The notes beneath the pieces were generated by a model, which did not search any database, was not told the DNA's origin, and saw only the letters and a list, made by a program, of their open reading frames with translations. Below, piece after piece: positions 35,410 through 44,015 of a stretch of DNA of 64,000 nucleotides; position 1 is the first letter of the stretch; each line of letters starts with the position of its first letter. Where the stretch lies: contig NZ_VFOA01000001.1 of assembly GCF_006715865.1 (NCBI RefSeq), forward strand, positions 1,054,001 to 1,118,000. The letters run 5' to 3'. The translations under genes and the position numbers were made by a program. The DNA is from Cellulomonas sp. SLBN-39 (GTDB lineage: Bacteria; Actinomycetota; Actinomycetes; Actinomycetales; Cellulomonadaceae).

Positions 35410-36943
35410 ACACCACCGCCATTGCTGCGAACATCGCGAGACCGATCAGGTAGGGCACGAGGACCTGGAGGTTGCGCCGCGGCCGCGCGGGCACCGGCTC
35501 CTCCACCTCGGTGCGGGTACGGGTGCGGGTGCGCAGCGCGAGCCGCGCGTCGGTGTCGAGCTCGTCGTCGGGGCGGCGCGCACCTCCGACGGCGGGCGTG
35601 CCGTGCGGGGGCGTGCGGTCCACGAGGTCGCGGGGCGCGTGCGGGTCGACCGCCTCGAGCTCGGCGATGAGGTCGCCGTTGCCGGCGTCGTCCTTGCTGC
35701 CCACGTACGCCCCGGCACGGGTGCCCCATCCGGCGACGTGCGCCATGCGGAAGAAGCCCAGCAGGCGGATCGGCATGAGGAACAGCGTCGAGACGATGAT
35801 GAAGACCGGCAGCCGGAAGAAGTCCGAGGGCTTCTCCTGCAGGTGCCGGATCTGCCGGATCGCCATGGACAGCACCGACGAGACGACCATGAGCCCGACG
35901 ACCCAGGCGATGCCCTGCACGCCCGTCGTCGTCTCGAGGATCGCCTGGTAGAGGTTGATCCCCGTGCCGGAGACGGCGCGGTAGACCCAGCCGGCGATCG
36001 TCCCGAACAGCAGGAACGGCAGGACGATGTCGGTGAGGAAGAAGATCGCCAGCACCGGCGCGTGCCCGATCATCCAGGGCAGCATGCGCAGGGTGTTGTA
36101 CTGGCTCCCGCGCGACCAGCGCAGCTGCTGCTTGAAGAGCTTCTTCACCTGCAGCGGCGCGTCGGTGTAGACGAGGCTCGAGTACTGGTAGACGGTCTTG
36201 TAGCCGGCCTTCAGCGTGAGGTTCGTCAGCGTCCGGTCGTCGGAGACCTCGAGGAACACCCCGAGGAACTTCTCCGTCATGAACGCGTCCATGACCTGCA
36301 CGAGGATGCGCCGCCGGAAGGCGATGGTGCGGCCCGGCAGGCAGCCGACCTGACCGAGGTACGACTGCGCGGGCATCGAGTACAGCGCGCGGGTGTTCTC
36401 CAGCCAGTCCGCCCAGCGGGTGATCCACGAGCGCTCGGGCTCGAGGATCCGCTGCCGGGTGGTGACGCCGCCGACGTTGGGGTCGGCGAACGGCTTGACC
36501 AGCTCCGGCAGCGTGCCGTCGGTCCAGACCGTGTCGGAGTCGACGAGCACGGTGATCTCGCCGCGCGACATCTGCGTGCCGATCTTCACGGCGTTGCGCT
36601 TGCCGGGGATCGGGGTGTGGACGCGCTGGACGAGACCGCCGAACTCGTCGCACACGGCCTCGAGCCCGGGGTTCGGTGCGCCGTTGATGACGACGATGAC
36701 CTCGTCGGGCTCCTGGTCGACGATCCGCTGGAGGACGTCGCGGAACAGGTCGAGCGGCTCGTCGACGACGGGGATGACCACGCTCGTCGAGACGTCGTAG
36801 GGGGCCGTCGCCGGGCGGTACCGCCGCGACAGGACGACCTTGAGGATCCACAGCGCCCACACGAGGCCCGAGAACACCGCGAACAGGTAGATCTCGCTCT
36901 GGCCCTCGAACATGTGACGCAGTTGGAGGATGAAGATGAACAT
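35402..36943 (-). CDS. Processive GT2 polysaccharide synthase, hyaluronan-synthase-like
   Basis: 513 residues from the ATG at 36943 after GAGGAG. A membrane helix (about 18-38) precedes the GT-A domain with VVIPVVDEP, the DSDT metal site (135-137), GCLPGRTIAFRR, SDDRTLTN (catalytic base region, 234-236) and QQLRW (272-276, the QxxRW of processive enzymes). Four to five further helices and a hydrophilic C-terminal segment ending in one more helix follow. The SDDRxLTN-to-QxxRW layout matches hyaluronan, NodC and type 3 capsule synthases. Such enzymes polymerise and export in one protein. With ugd alongside, a uronate-containing polymer is likely; the exact product is unknown. Confidence 0.9.
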   Translation of the reverse strand: MFIFILQLRHMFEGQSEIYLFAVFSGLVWALWILKVVLSRRYRPATAPYDVSTSVVIPVVDEPLDLFRDVLQRIVDQEPDEVIVVINGAPNPGLEAVCDEFGGLVQRVHTPIPGKRNAVKIGTQMSRGEITVLVDSDTVWTDGTLPELVKPFADPNVGGVTTRQRILEPERSWITRWADWLENTRALYSMPAQSYLGQVGCLPGRTIAFRRRILVQVMDAFMTEKFLGVFLEVSDDRTLTNLTLKAGYKTVYQYSSLVYTDAPLQVKKLFKQQLRWSRGSQYNTLRMLPWMIGHAPVLAIFFLTDIVLPFLLFGTIAGWVYRAVSGTGINLYQAILETTTGVQGIAWVVGLMVVSSVLSMAIRQIRHLQEKPSDFFRLPVFIIVSTLFLMPIRLLGFFRMAHVAGWGTRAGAYVGSKDDAGNGDLIAELEAVDPHAPRDLVDRTPPHGTPAVGGARRPDDELDTDARLALRTRTRTRTEVEEPVPARPRRNLQVLVPYLIGLAMFAAMAVVYV

Positions 36944-37133
36944 GGCGCTCCTCGCGCTCGCCGGGCAGGGGAGTACTGATCGACGCCGTCGGCGATGCAG
37001 CGGGAGACGCAGCGGGATGCCTCGGCAGCCGGCGTCGGTGGAGGCCCGCACGGGCCCCGGTCCCCCGACCGGTCTGACGCCTGCGGCGACGCGCCCGGCT
37101 GGTGCACCGGGCGCGCGTCGCGGCCATCCCCCC

Positions 37134-37173
37134 GGTGCCGCTGGGTGCGGCACCCCTCGGTCGGGGTGCACCC
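37134..37173 (-). promoter_or_regulatory. Mutually exclusive hairpins in the synthase leader
   Basis: Three overlapping perfect stems are possible: GGTGCCGC (37134-37141) with GCGGCACC (37147-37154); GGGTGC (37143-37148) with GCACCC (37068 positions later in the same element, 37168-37173); and GCACCCC (37150-37156) with GGGGTGC (37163-37169). They cannot all form together, which suggests an attenuator-like leader RNA. Confidence 0.35.
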
Positions 37174-37177
37174 ACCA

Positions 37178-37193
37178 TGACTTGCCTGAGTCA
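37178..37193. promoter_or_regulatory. TGACT-N6-AGTCA inverted repeat
   Basis: A perfect five-base inverted repeat at 37178-37182 and 37189-37193 in the AT-richer part of the leader. It is a possible operator for the polysaccharide operon; the factor is unknown. Confidence 0.3.
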
Positions 37194-37367
37194 CTGATGT
37201 AAAGCCCGCCATGAGAACTCTGCGTGAACGCTCCGTCCGGTTTGCGGGCCCCCCAAAACAGGACATCTACGACGACGCCGCTGGTCAGAGGGCCGCCAGA
37301 ACGGACGATTCGTGTGAACGACGTGTTTCGTGACACCATCCACGATGTGGGCAGAACGGGCGTCCAA

Positions 37368-37428
37368 GTCACAATCCATTGAGGCGCTCGTCACACCGCA
37401 TATCGGACACTTGTCACAGAGCCTGTGA
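37368..37428. promoter_or_regulatory. Three in-phase GTCACA direct repeats
   Basis: GTCACA occurs at 37368, 37390 and 37413, spaced 22 and 23 bases, two helical turns each. The third is followed by TGTGA, forming TCACA-N5-TGTGA (37414-37428). The spacing places the sites on one DNA face, as for a cooperatively binding response regulator; GTCAC repeats resemble MtrA boxes. They lie between the two divergent genes. Confidence 0.4.
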
Positions 37429-37485
37429 GGAAGCCGACCCCGACCGGGGTCGGCGACCGGGTCGGCGCGGTGCGAGAGTGGGCCC

Positions 37486-38712
37486 GTGCTCCAGCCCTAT
37501 CGGGACGTCCTCGCGCGCCCCGGCGCGCTCGCGTTCTCCGCCACCGGTGCGGTCGCGCGGATGCCCATGTCGATGGTCGGCATCGGGATCGTCCTCCTCG
37601 TCGCCGCGCTCTACGACTCCTACGCCATGGCCGGTCGGGTCTCCGCGGCCTTCGTCGTCGCGCAGGCCGTCTGCTCCCCGCAGATCGGGCGGCTCGTCGA
37701 CCGGTTCGGGCAGGCCCGGGTCATGCGCCCCGCGCTCGTCGCGTCCGCCGCCGGCATCGTCGGGCTCGTGACCGCCGCGCTGACCGGCGCCCCCGAGGCG
37801 GTCCTCTACGTGCCCGCCGTCGTCGCCGGCGCCACCATCGGCTCGTTCGGCTCCCTCGTGCGGGCCCGCTGGAGCGCGCTGCTCGGCGCCGACCCCCGCC
37901 GCGTGCACACCGCGTTCTCGCTGGAGTCGGCGCTCGACGAGCTCGTGTTCGTCGTCGGCCCCGTGCTGGCGACCGTGCTGGCCACCGGCGTGCACCCCGC
38001 CGCCGGCCTGGCCGTGCCCGTGGCGGCCATGCTCGTCGGCGGTCTGGCGTTCCTCGGCCAGCGCGGCACCGAGCCGCCGCCCGCGCCCGCGCACGAGCCG
38101 CGCGCCCGCGGCACCGTGCTGCGGCACCCCGCGATGGTCGTGCTCGTCGTCGCGTTCGTCGCGATGGGCGCCATCTTCGGGGCCACCGACGTGTCCACCG
38201 TCGCGTTCGCCGAGGAGGCCGGCGCCCCCGGCCTGGCCGGCGTCGTCCTCGCCGTCTTCGCCCTCGGGTCCCTGATCTCCGGGCTGCTGTACGGCGCCCG
38301 CCACTGGGTCGCCCCGCTCCCCCGCCGGTTCGTCCTCGGCATGGTCGCCCTCGCCGTCGGCGTCGGGGCGTTCGTGCTGGCCCAGTCCCTCGCCGTGCTG
38401 GCCGCGGTGATGTTCGTGGTCGGGTTCGCCATCGCCCCGTCGCTGATCAACGGCAACGCGCTCGTGCAGGACATCGTGCCGCCCGGGCGGCTCACCGAGG
38501 GCCTGACGTGGGTCGGCACCGGGCTGGGCGTCGGCGTCTCGATCGGCTCGTCCGTGGCGGGCGCGCGGATCGACGCCGCCGGTGCGCACGCCGGGTTCCT
38601 CGTCGTCGTCGCCGCGGGCGCCCTCGCCCTGGTCACGACCCTGGCCGCGTGGCCGACGCTGCACCGCACGTCGGTCGCCGCACCGGCCGACGCCGTGCCC
38701 GGGACGCCCTAG
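37486..38712 (+). CDS. MFS transporter
   Basis: 408 residues with about twelve helices. The signature loop QIGRLVDRFGQARVM between helices 2 and 3 and the central loop after FLGQRGTEPPPAPAHEPRARG place it in the major facilitator superfamily, close to small-molecule efflux proteins. The substrate is unknown. The GTG has no ribosome site; GAGAGT six bases upstream may be its -10. It is divergent from the polysaccharide synthase. Confidence 0.9.
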   Translation: MLQPYRDVLARPGALAFSATGAVARMPMSMVGIGIVLLVAALYDSYAMAGRVSAAFVVAQAVCSPQIGRLVDRFGQARVMRPALVASAAGIVGLVTAALTGAPEAVLYVPAVVAGATIGSFGSLVRARWSALLGADPRRVHTAFSLESALDELVFVVGPVLATVLATGVHPAAGLAVPVAAMLVGGLAFLGQRGTEPPPAPAHEPRARGTVLRHPAMVVLVVAFVAMGAIFGATDVSTVAFAEEAGAPGLAGVVLAVFALGSLISGLLYGARHWVAPLPRRFVLGMVALAVGVGAFVLAQSLAVLAAVMFVVGFAIAPSLINGNALVQDIVPPGRLTEGLTWVGTGLGVGVSIGSSVAGARIDAAGAHAGFLVVVAAGALALVTTLAAWPTLHRTSVAAPADAVPGTP

Positions 38713-38715
38713 CCT
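38710..38715 (+). promoter_or_regulatory. Leaderless -10 element overlapping the MFS stop
   Basis: TAGCCT shares its TAG with the MFS stop codon and lies seven bases before the GTG of the kinase gene at 38723, giving that gene its own leaderless promoter. Confidence 0.5.
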
Positions 38716-38722
38716 GGCGGCC

Positions 38723-39760
38723 GTGAGCACCGTCGCCACCGACCCCGGCACCGTCGACCCCCGCACCGTCGACCGGCTGCGTCGCGTCCTCGCGCCGCTG
38801 GGCACGCTCGAGCACGCGGAGCGCCTCACCGGCGGGACGTTCGCGACCACCTACCGCGCCCGCCTCGCCGACGGCACGCGCGTCGTGGTCAAGACCGCCC
38901 CCACCGACGCCACCCGGCTCATGACCTACGAGCACGACCTCGTCCGGACCGAGGCCCGCGTGTACGCGCTGGCCGCCGGGCACCCCGGGGTGCGCACCCC
39001 CGCGCTGCTGGCCACCGACCTGACCCGGACGGTGCTGCCGGGCGACGTCGTGGTCGCCGCGCACCTGCCCGGCGTGCCCTGGGCCGAGGCCGACCTCCCG
39101 CCCGACGACGCCCGCACCGCTCGGCTGCGTCGCGAGCTCGGCGCCGTGATGGCCCACCTGCACGCGGTCGACGGGCCCGCGTTCGGGTACCTCGGCGCCG
39201 TCGAGGCCGCCGGCGGCCCCGCCGACCCACCCGGCACGCGGCTGCACGGGCGCACCTGGCCGGAGGCGTTCGGGCGCGTCGTCGGGGCGATCCTCGCCGA
39301 CGCGCGGGCGTGGGACGTGACCGTGCCCGCGGACGCGGTGCGGGCCGCCCTCGCCGCGCACCACGACGCGCTCGCCGCCGTCACGCGCCCGGTCCTCGTG
39401 CACGGCGACCTGTGGCCCGGCAACGTGTTCGTCGACCCCGCCACGGGGGCGCTCACCGGCGTGATCGACGCCGAGCGCGCCCTGTGGGCCGACCCGCTGC
39501 TCGAGCTCGTCGGCGCCGACCCGTGGACCCTCGGCCCGCCGTCGGCCGACGTGCTGGCCGGGTACGCGGGCGTCGCGCCGCTCGACACGACGAGCGACGC
39601 CGCGCGCACCCGGATGCTGCTGTACCGCCTCCACACCGCCCTCGTGCTGCGCGTGGAGGGCGCCCCGCGGGGCTACGCGCCCGAGGCCGTCGCGTGGTGC
39701 CGCCGCACGGCCGAGCGGACGTGGGCGTGGGCGTTCGACGAGCTGGCCGCGCTGCGCTGA
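38723..39760 (+). CDS. Aminoglycoside phosphotransferase/fructosamine-kinase-like protein
   Basis: 345 residues with the protein-kinase-like APH fold: GGTFATTYRARL and VVVKTAP (ATP-binding Lys), the catalytic VLVHGDLWPGNVF and the metal-binding GVIDAERALWADP. Members phosphorylate small hydroxyl substrates such as aminoglycosides, choline, homoserine or ketosamines. Sequence alone does not choose between them, and a resistance role should not be assumed. It starts 10 bases after the MFS stop but seems to have its own promoter. Confidence 0.85.
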   Translation: MSTVATDPGTVDPRTVDRLRRVLAPLGTLEHAERLTGGTFATTYRARLADGTRVVVKTAPTDATRLMTYEHDLVRTEARVYALAAGHPGVRTPALLATDLTRTVLPGDVVVAAHLPGVPWAEADLPPDDARTARLRRELGAVMAHLHAVDGPAFGYLGAVEAAGGPADPPGTRLHGRTWPEAFGRVVGAILADARAWDVTVPADAVRAALAAHHDALAAVTRPVLVHGDLWPGNVFVDPATGALTGVIDAERALWADPLLELVGADPWTLGPPSADVLAGYAGVAPLDTTSDAARTRMLLYRLHTALVLRVEGAPRGYAPEAVAWCRRTAERTWAWAFDELAALR

Positions 39761-39790
39761 GCCGCGGTCCGGCGCGTCCGGCCCGACCCG

Positions 39791-40090
39791 TCAGATCCGG
39801 GCCGCGGGGTCCGCGTCGGCCGGGTCCGCCGGCCGCTGCCAGGTGGTGGACGTCCCGTCCGTGAACCGTGCCCTCGCCGCGGCGACGGCCTTGTCCTTGA
39901 GCGCGACGCCCTGCGTGCGCGCGACCTGCGACGCCTTCTCCTCCGCGTCCCTGACGTAGCCCTGCACGCGCGGGTCGGCCCACACGTCCGCGGCCCAGCC
40001 CTTGACGCGCGCGAGCTGCTCGCGCCCCGCGGGCGTGCCCAGCAGGTAGCCGACACCGGCGCCGACGACGAACGCTGCCTTGCCCTTCAT
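39791..40090 (-). CDS. YtxH-like small protein
   Basis: 99 residues from the ATG at 40090, preceded by GGAGG. A glycine-rich hydrophobic N-terminus (KGKAAFVVGAGVGYLLG, TPAGREQLARVKGWAADVW) matches the YtxH-like pattern: a short membrane segment followed by an amphipathic helix and a polar C-terminal half. The function of these stress-associated proteins is unknown. Confidence 0.75.
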   Translation of the reverse strand: MKGKAAFVVGAGVGYLLGTPAGREQLARVKGWAADVWADPRVQGYVRDAEEKASQVARTQGVALKDKAVAAARARFTDGTSTTWQRPADPADADPAARI

Positions 40091-40285
40091 GGGACCTCCG
40101 GGTGTGCTCGTGACCGCACGACCGGGACCGGACGTGCGGAGGGGGTGGGGCGGCGCACCGTGCTCGACGCCGCCGCAGGCACCGAGCGTAGGCGCGCCCG
40201 GACGTGTCCGCACGGGCACGCGGCGTAGGTTCGACGCGGGCCGGCGGGCACCCGACCGGCCGGGAGCACCGGGAGGGAGGCACCC

Positions 40286-42010
40286 ATGGAGCTGCTGGTG
40301 GCCGGGGTTCTGGCCGTGCTCGCGACCGTCGCCGTCACGTCCTTCGCGCCGCGGGTGGGCGTGGCCGCACCGCTGCTGCTCCTGCTGCTCGGCACGGCCG
40401 TGAGCTTCCTGCCGTTCGTCCCGGCCGTCGAGGTGGACCCGGAGATCGTGCTCGGGGTGGTCCTGCCGCCGCTGCTGTACTCGTCGGCCGCGACGATCCC
40501 CACCATGGAGCTGCGCCGCGACCTGCGGACGGTCTCGGCCTTCTCCGTCCTGCTCGTGGTGACCTCCGCGCTGGCCGTCGGGTTCGTGCTCGACGCCGTG
40601 GTCCCCGGCATCGGGCTGGCCACCGGGATCGCGATCGGTGCGGTCGTCTCGCCCACCGACGCCGTCGCCACGTCCGTCGTGCGCAAGGCCGGGGTCTCGC
40701 CGCGGATCGTGACCGTGCTCGAGGGCGAGTCGCTGCTCAACGACGCGTCGGCCCTCGTGCTCCTGCGTTCAGCCGTCGTCGCGACCGCCGGGACCGTCGG
40801 CCTGCTGGAGGTCGGCGGGGACTTCCTCTTCGCCGTCGCCGCGGCCGTGGCCGTGGGCTACGTGGTCGGGCGCCTGCACGTCTGGGCGCGCGCGCACATC
40901 ACCCAGACCACCTCGACCGTCGCGATCTCGTTCGTCGTGCCCTTCGTCGCGTACCTGCCCGCGGAGCACCTCGGGGCGTCGGGGCTGGTCGCGGCCGTGA
41001 CCGCGGGCCTGGTGACGGGCCGCGCGGCGCACACCGCCCTGAGCGCGCAGGACCGCGTGACCGAGCGCGCCGTCTGGCGCACCCTCGAGCTGCTGCTCGA
41101 GAGCGCGGTGTTCCTGCTCATGGGCGTGCAGCTCTTCGGCCTCGTGGAGGACGTGCGCGACGCCCACGGCAGCCTGTGGGTGGCCCTCGGGTACGGGGTG
41201 CTGACCGCGACGATCGTCGTCGTCGTGCGGTCGCTCTTCGTGGGGGCGTCGGTCTGGGAGCTCGCCCGACGCGCCCGGCGCATCCCCGAGATGCGCGACT
41301 GGCTCACGCAGGCCCAGGAGCGGCTCGACGCCGGCGACGTGCCCGTGGTGCCGGGCGGGCGCCCCCGGGCGGGCGCGAGCCCCAGCCCTGAGCGCGTCGA
41401 GGCCGTCGGGCGCCGCGTGCGGCGGCGGCTCGCCGACATCGACTACCTCACGGCCGAGGCGTTCGGGCCGCGGGAGGCCGCGCTGCTCGTGTGGGCCGGC
41501 ATGCGCGGCGCCGTGACGCTCGCCGCCGCGCAGTCGCTGCCGTCGGACACCCCGCAGCGCTCCCTGCTGGTGCTGGTCGCCTTCGTCGTCGCGGCGGGGA
41601 CGCTGCTCGTGCAGGGCGCCACGCTGCCGTGGCTCGTGCGTCGCCTCGGGCTCGGCGCCCGGGCCGACGACGACGCCGCCGCCCTGGTCGCGCTGCGCGC
41701 CGAGGTCCGCGACGCCGCGCTCGCCCACCTGCAGGACCCCGCCCTGGTCCGCCCCGACGGTCGCCCGTACGACACGGGCGTGCTCGACCGCGCCCGGGCC
41801 GGGCTGGCCGCGGTCGACGCCGCCATGGACGACGAGGACGCCGCGCCGGTCCGCGCGCAGGTCCACCAGCTGATGGTCGAGCTCGTGCAGGCCCAGCGTG
41901 CCGAGCTGCTGCGCCTGCGGGACCGCGGGGTGCACTCGTCCGCGGCCCTCGACCGGGCGCTGGACGAGGTCGACGCCGTGCAGATCGGCCTGGAGATGCG
42001 CGGTCCGTGA
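40286..42010 (+). CDS. Na+/H+ antiporter, CPA1 family
   Basis: 574 residues. Twelve or so helices carry VVSPTDAVATSVV (122-128, ion-binding Asp) and LEGESLLNDASALVL (147-154), both diagnostic of CPA1 exchangers, plus MRGAVTLAAA near helix 11. A long cytosolic loop rich in Arg and Pro (about 325-395) and a C-terminal helical cytosolic domain of about 120 residues follow. It should exchange cytosolic sodium or potassium for protons. The ATG has GGGAGGGAGG eight bases upstream. TAGGTT at 40226-40231 is a possible -10 giving a leader of about 50 bases. Confidence 0.94.
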   Translation: MELLVAGVLAVLATVAVTSFAPRVGVAAPLLLLLLGTAVSFLPFVPAVEVDPEIVLGVVLPPLLYSSAATIPTMELRRDLRTVSAFSVLLVVTSALAVGFVLDAVVPGIGLATGIAIGAVVSPTDAVATSVVRKAGVSPRIVTVLEGESLLNDASALVLLRSAVVATAGTVGLLEVGGDFLFAVAAAVAVGYVVGRLHVWARAHITQTTSTVAISFVVPFVAYLPAEHLGASGLVAAVTAGLVTGRAAHTALSAQDRVTERAVWRTLELLLESAVFLLMGVQLFGLVEDVRDAHGSLWVALGYGVLTATIVVVVRSLFVGASVWELARRARRIPEMRDWLTQAQERLDAGDVPVVPGGRPRAGASPSPERVEAVGRRVRRRLADIDYLTAEAFGPREAALLVWAGMRGAVTLAAAQSLPSDTPQRSLLVLVAFVVAAGTLLVQGATLPWLVRRLGLGARADDDAAALVALRAEVRDAALAHLQDPALVRPDGRPYDTGVLDRARAGLAAVDAAMDDEDAAPVRAQVHQLMVELVQAQRAELLRLRDRGVHSSAALDRALDEVDAVQIGLEMRGP

Positions 42011-42042
42011 CGTGCCGCGGCCCGGAGGTGGGCGCGCGTCGG

Positions 42043-42048
42043 TAGCGT
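42043..42048 (+). promoter_or_regulatory. Putative -10 element of the acetyltransferase gene
   Basis: TAGCGT lies eight bases before the ATG at 42057 and no ribosome site is seen. Confidence 0.4.
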
Positions 42049-42056
42049 CACCGCCC

Positions 42057-42638
42057 ATGGCCGACTACTTCGCGGGCGACCCGCGCACGAACCACGAGCG
42101 GATGCTCGCCGGCGACCTCTACGTGGCGGACGACCCGGCGATCGAGGCGGCGTTCCAGCGGGCCCTGCGCCTGTCGGACGCGTACCACCGGGCGTTCCTC
42201 GCCGACCCGGCCGCGGCGCGCCCGCTGCTCGTCGAGCTGCTCGGCGAGGTCGGCGACGACGTCGTGGTCCGCCCGCCGCTGCGCGTCGACTACGGCTCGC
42301 GCATCCGCATCGGGGCGCGCACGTTCGTCAACTTCCACCTCACGGCCCTCGACGTCGCGGACATCACCATCGGCGCGGACTGCCAGATCGGCCCGAACGT
42401 GCAGCTGCTGACCCCGACGCACCCGGTCGACCCGCAGCCGCGGCGCGACAAGCTCGAGGCGGCCCAGCCCATCACCCTCGGCGACAACGTGTGGCTCGGC
42501 GGCGGCGTGATCGTGTGCCCGGGCGTCACCATCGGTGACAACACGGTCGTCGGCGCCGGGTCGGTGGTCGTGCGCGACCTGCCGGCGAACGTCGTCGCGG
42601 TGGGCAACCCCGCGCGCGTCGTCCGCGAGAGCATCTGA
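42057..42638 (+). CDS. Sugar O-acetyltransferase, maltose/galactoside type
   Basis: 193 residues. An N-terminal Mac domain (NHERMLAGDLYVADDPAI) leads to hexapeptide repeats of a left-handed beta helix (IRIGARTFVNFHLTALDVADITIGAD, ITLGDNVWLGGGVIVCPGVTIGDNTVVGAGSVV). The catalytic His is His122 in LLTPTHPVD. The enzyme transfers acetyl from acetyl-CoA to sugar hydroxyls in the cytosol, like Maa and LacA. It lies eight bases upstream of the next gene, so they may form an operon. Confidence 0.93.
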   Translation: MADYFAGDPRTNHERMLAGDLYVADDPAIEAAFQRALRLSDAYHRAFLADPAAARPLLVELLGEVGDDVVVRPPLRVDYGSRIRIGARTFVNFHLTALDVADITIGADCQIGPNVQLLTPTHPVDPQPRRDKLEAAQPITLGDNVWLGGGVIVCPGVTIGDNTVVGAGSVVVRDLPANVVAVGNPARVVRESI

Positions 42639-42646
42639 GCCGCGCC

Positions 42647-43996
42647 GTGGACGGCGACCCGCGGGCCGACGCGACCGAGGTGATGGCCCGGTGGCGGCGC
42701 GTCGAGCGGCGCACCGCGCACGACCCGGGCTCGGGGCTGCGGCTGCCCGATGTCACCGACGCGACGCGCGCGGACGCCGACGTGCTCGCCGCGGCGGGGC
42801 ACCCCCACGACGCCGTCCACCGGTACACCCACGACGGCGCGCTCGCCGCGCTGCGGGACGCGGGACGCACCTGGGACCTGCCGGGCGCCGCGGCCGCGTG
42901 GACGGCCGGGCTGTGGTCGGCGCCGTGGACGTGGCGCAGCGCGCTGACCGGCCACCTGCTCGCGACGACGCTGCCCGGGCACGCGTACGACCCGTACCCG
43001 TCCGGCAGCCCGTGCCGGGTGTGCGGCGCCGCCGCGGAGGGCGCCCTGGCCGCGACCGCCGAGCACGTGCTGCGCCTGGGCGGGGGTGCGCCGATCGACG
43101 GGGCCGTGCCCGAGCACGCCCTGGCCCTGGCCGGCCTCGCCGACCTGCCCCGGCCCGAGCCCACCGAGCACGACCGGTGGACGCTGCGCGCGGTCCTCAC
43201 CGTGCTGCGCGCCCTGCCGCCCGGCACCCGGTACGCCGCGGCCCGCACGGCACTGACACGCGCCCGGCTGCTCGACACGTCGGCGCCGCACGCCTACGGG
43301 GCGGTGCTCGAGGAGCTCGCGCTGGTCGGCGCGGTCGCCCCGACGGCGCACCCCGGCCTGGCCGTGCGCTGGTCCGACTACGCCGAGCGCGACCGGCGGC
43401 CGAGCGTGCGCGTCGAGGTGCAGGCGCCGCTGGCCTGGTGGTCGTCCTCCGACGGGCTGCGCGAGGACGTGCTGGAGCACGTCTTCACGGGGTTCGCCAC
43501 GGGCGACGTGGACCTCGACGGCCCGCGCCCGACGCCCGAGCCGGCACGCGGCGCGACCGTCGTCGGTGCGCTGCCCGCCCGGCTGCGGGCCCTGGACCGG
43601 ACGGGGCGCACCACCGCCGTCCCGCGGTCCGTCGGCGACGGGCCGCCCGCCGTGGGCGACGTGTGGGCCGTGCGGGTCCCGGGCGACCGGTGGGTCACGT
43701 GCCGGGTGGCCGCCACCGACGTCGCGGGCGGGCGGCCCTACGCGCAGGTCGAGATGCTCGCCGGCGTGCACGACGCGTTCCCCGCGGCGGCGGACGTCGA
43801 CCTGCGCGCGCAGCCGCGCCGCGACGGGCGCTGGCACGCGTGGGTGCACTCCCTCGACCGCACCCCGCACGTGCGGCGGATCGCGCAGGGCACGGCTGCC
43901 CCGGCGTCGCCGCTCCCGCCCGCGACGGGCGCCGAGCGGCACCCCGCCAAGGCCCTGGCCCACCTCGCGGGCTGGTGCTGGCCCGAGCTCGTCTGA
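42647..43996 (+). CDS. Protein of unknown function with a CxxC site
   Basis: 449 residues, not recognised. The GTG start lies eight bases after the acetyltransferase stop. The composition is soluble and Ala/Arg/Asp-rich, with a single SPCRVCGAA motif near residue 125 that could bind zinc or be redox active, and a tryptophan-rich segment just before it (WTAGLWSAPWTWRSALTG). The latter half contains a GDVWAVRVPGDRWVTCRVAATDV domain that looks like a small beta barrel. No catalytic motif stands out. The frame has clean coding bias over its full length, so it is probably real. Confidence 0.65.
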   Translation: MDGDPRADATEVMARWRRVERRTAHDPGSGLRLPDVTDATRADADVLAAAGHPHDAVHRYTHDGALAALRDAGRTWDLPGAAAAWTAGLWSAPWTWRSALTGHLLATTLPGHAYDPYPSGSPCRVCGAAAEGALAATAEHVLRLGGGAPIDGAVPEHALALAGLADLPRPEPTEHDRWTLRAVLTVLRALPPGTRYAAARTALTRARLLDTSAPHAYGAVLEELALVGAVAPTAHPGLAVRWSDYAERDRRPSVRVEVQAPLAWWSSSDGLREDVLEHVFTGFATGDVDLDGPRPTPEPARGATVVGALPARLRALDRTGRTTAVPRSVGDGPPAVGDVWAVRVPGDRWVTCRVAATDVAGGRPYAQVEMLAGVHDAFPAAADVDLRAQPRRDGRWHAWVHSLDRTPHVRRIAQGTAAPASPLPPATGAERHPAKALAHLAGWCWPELV

Positions 43997-44015
43997 CACC
44001 CGGCCCGACGGCAGG

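Larger units (their letters stand above)
36944..37485. other. Long intergenic region upstream of the polysaccharide operon
   Basis: 542 bases between the divergent synthase and MFS genes, with no coding sequence that I can support. The synthase-proximal 250 bases are extremely GC-rich and contain nested hairpins. The part from 37180 to 37430 is the most AT-rich stretch of the neighbourhood and holds the probable promoters of both directions. Confidence 0.6.

Noticed and set aside
36944-37230. A c-di-AMP, c-di-GMP or cobalamin riboswitch before the polysaccharide synthase
   Set aside because: The leader is structured but lacks the conserved blocks of these families as I know them.
38723-39760. 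An antibiotic-resistance kinase
   Set aside because: Only the general APH fold is visible; most such chromosomal proteins act on metabolites, so resistance is not supported.
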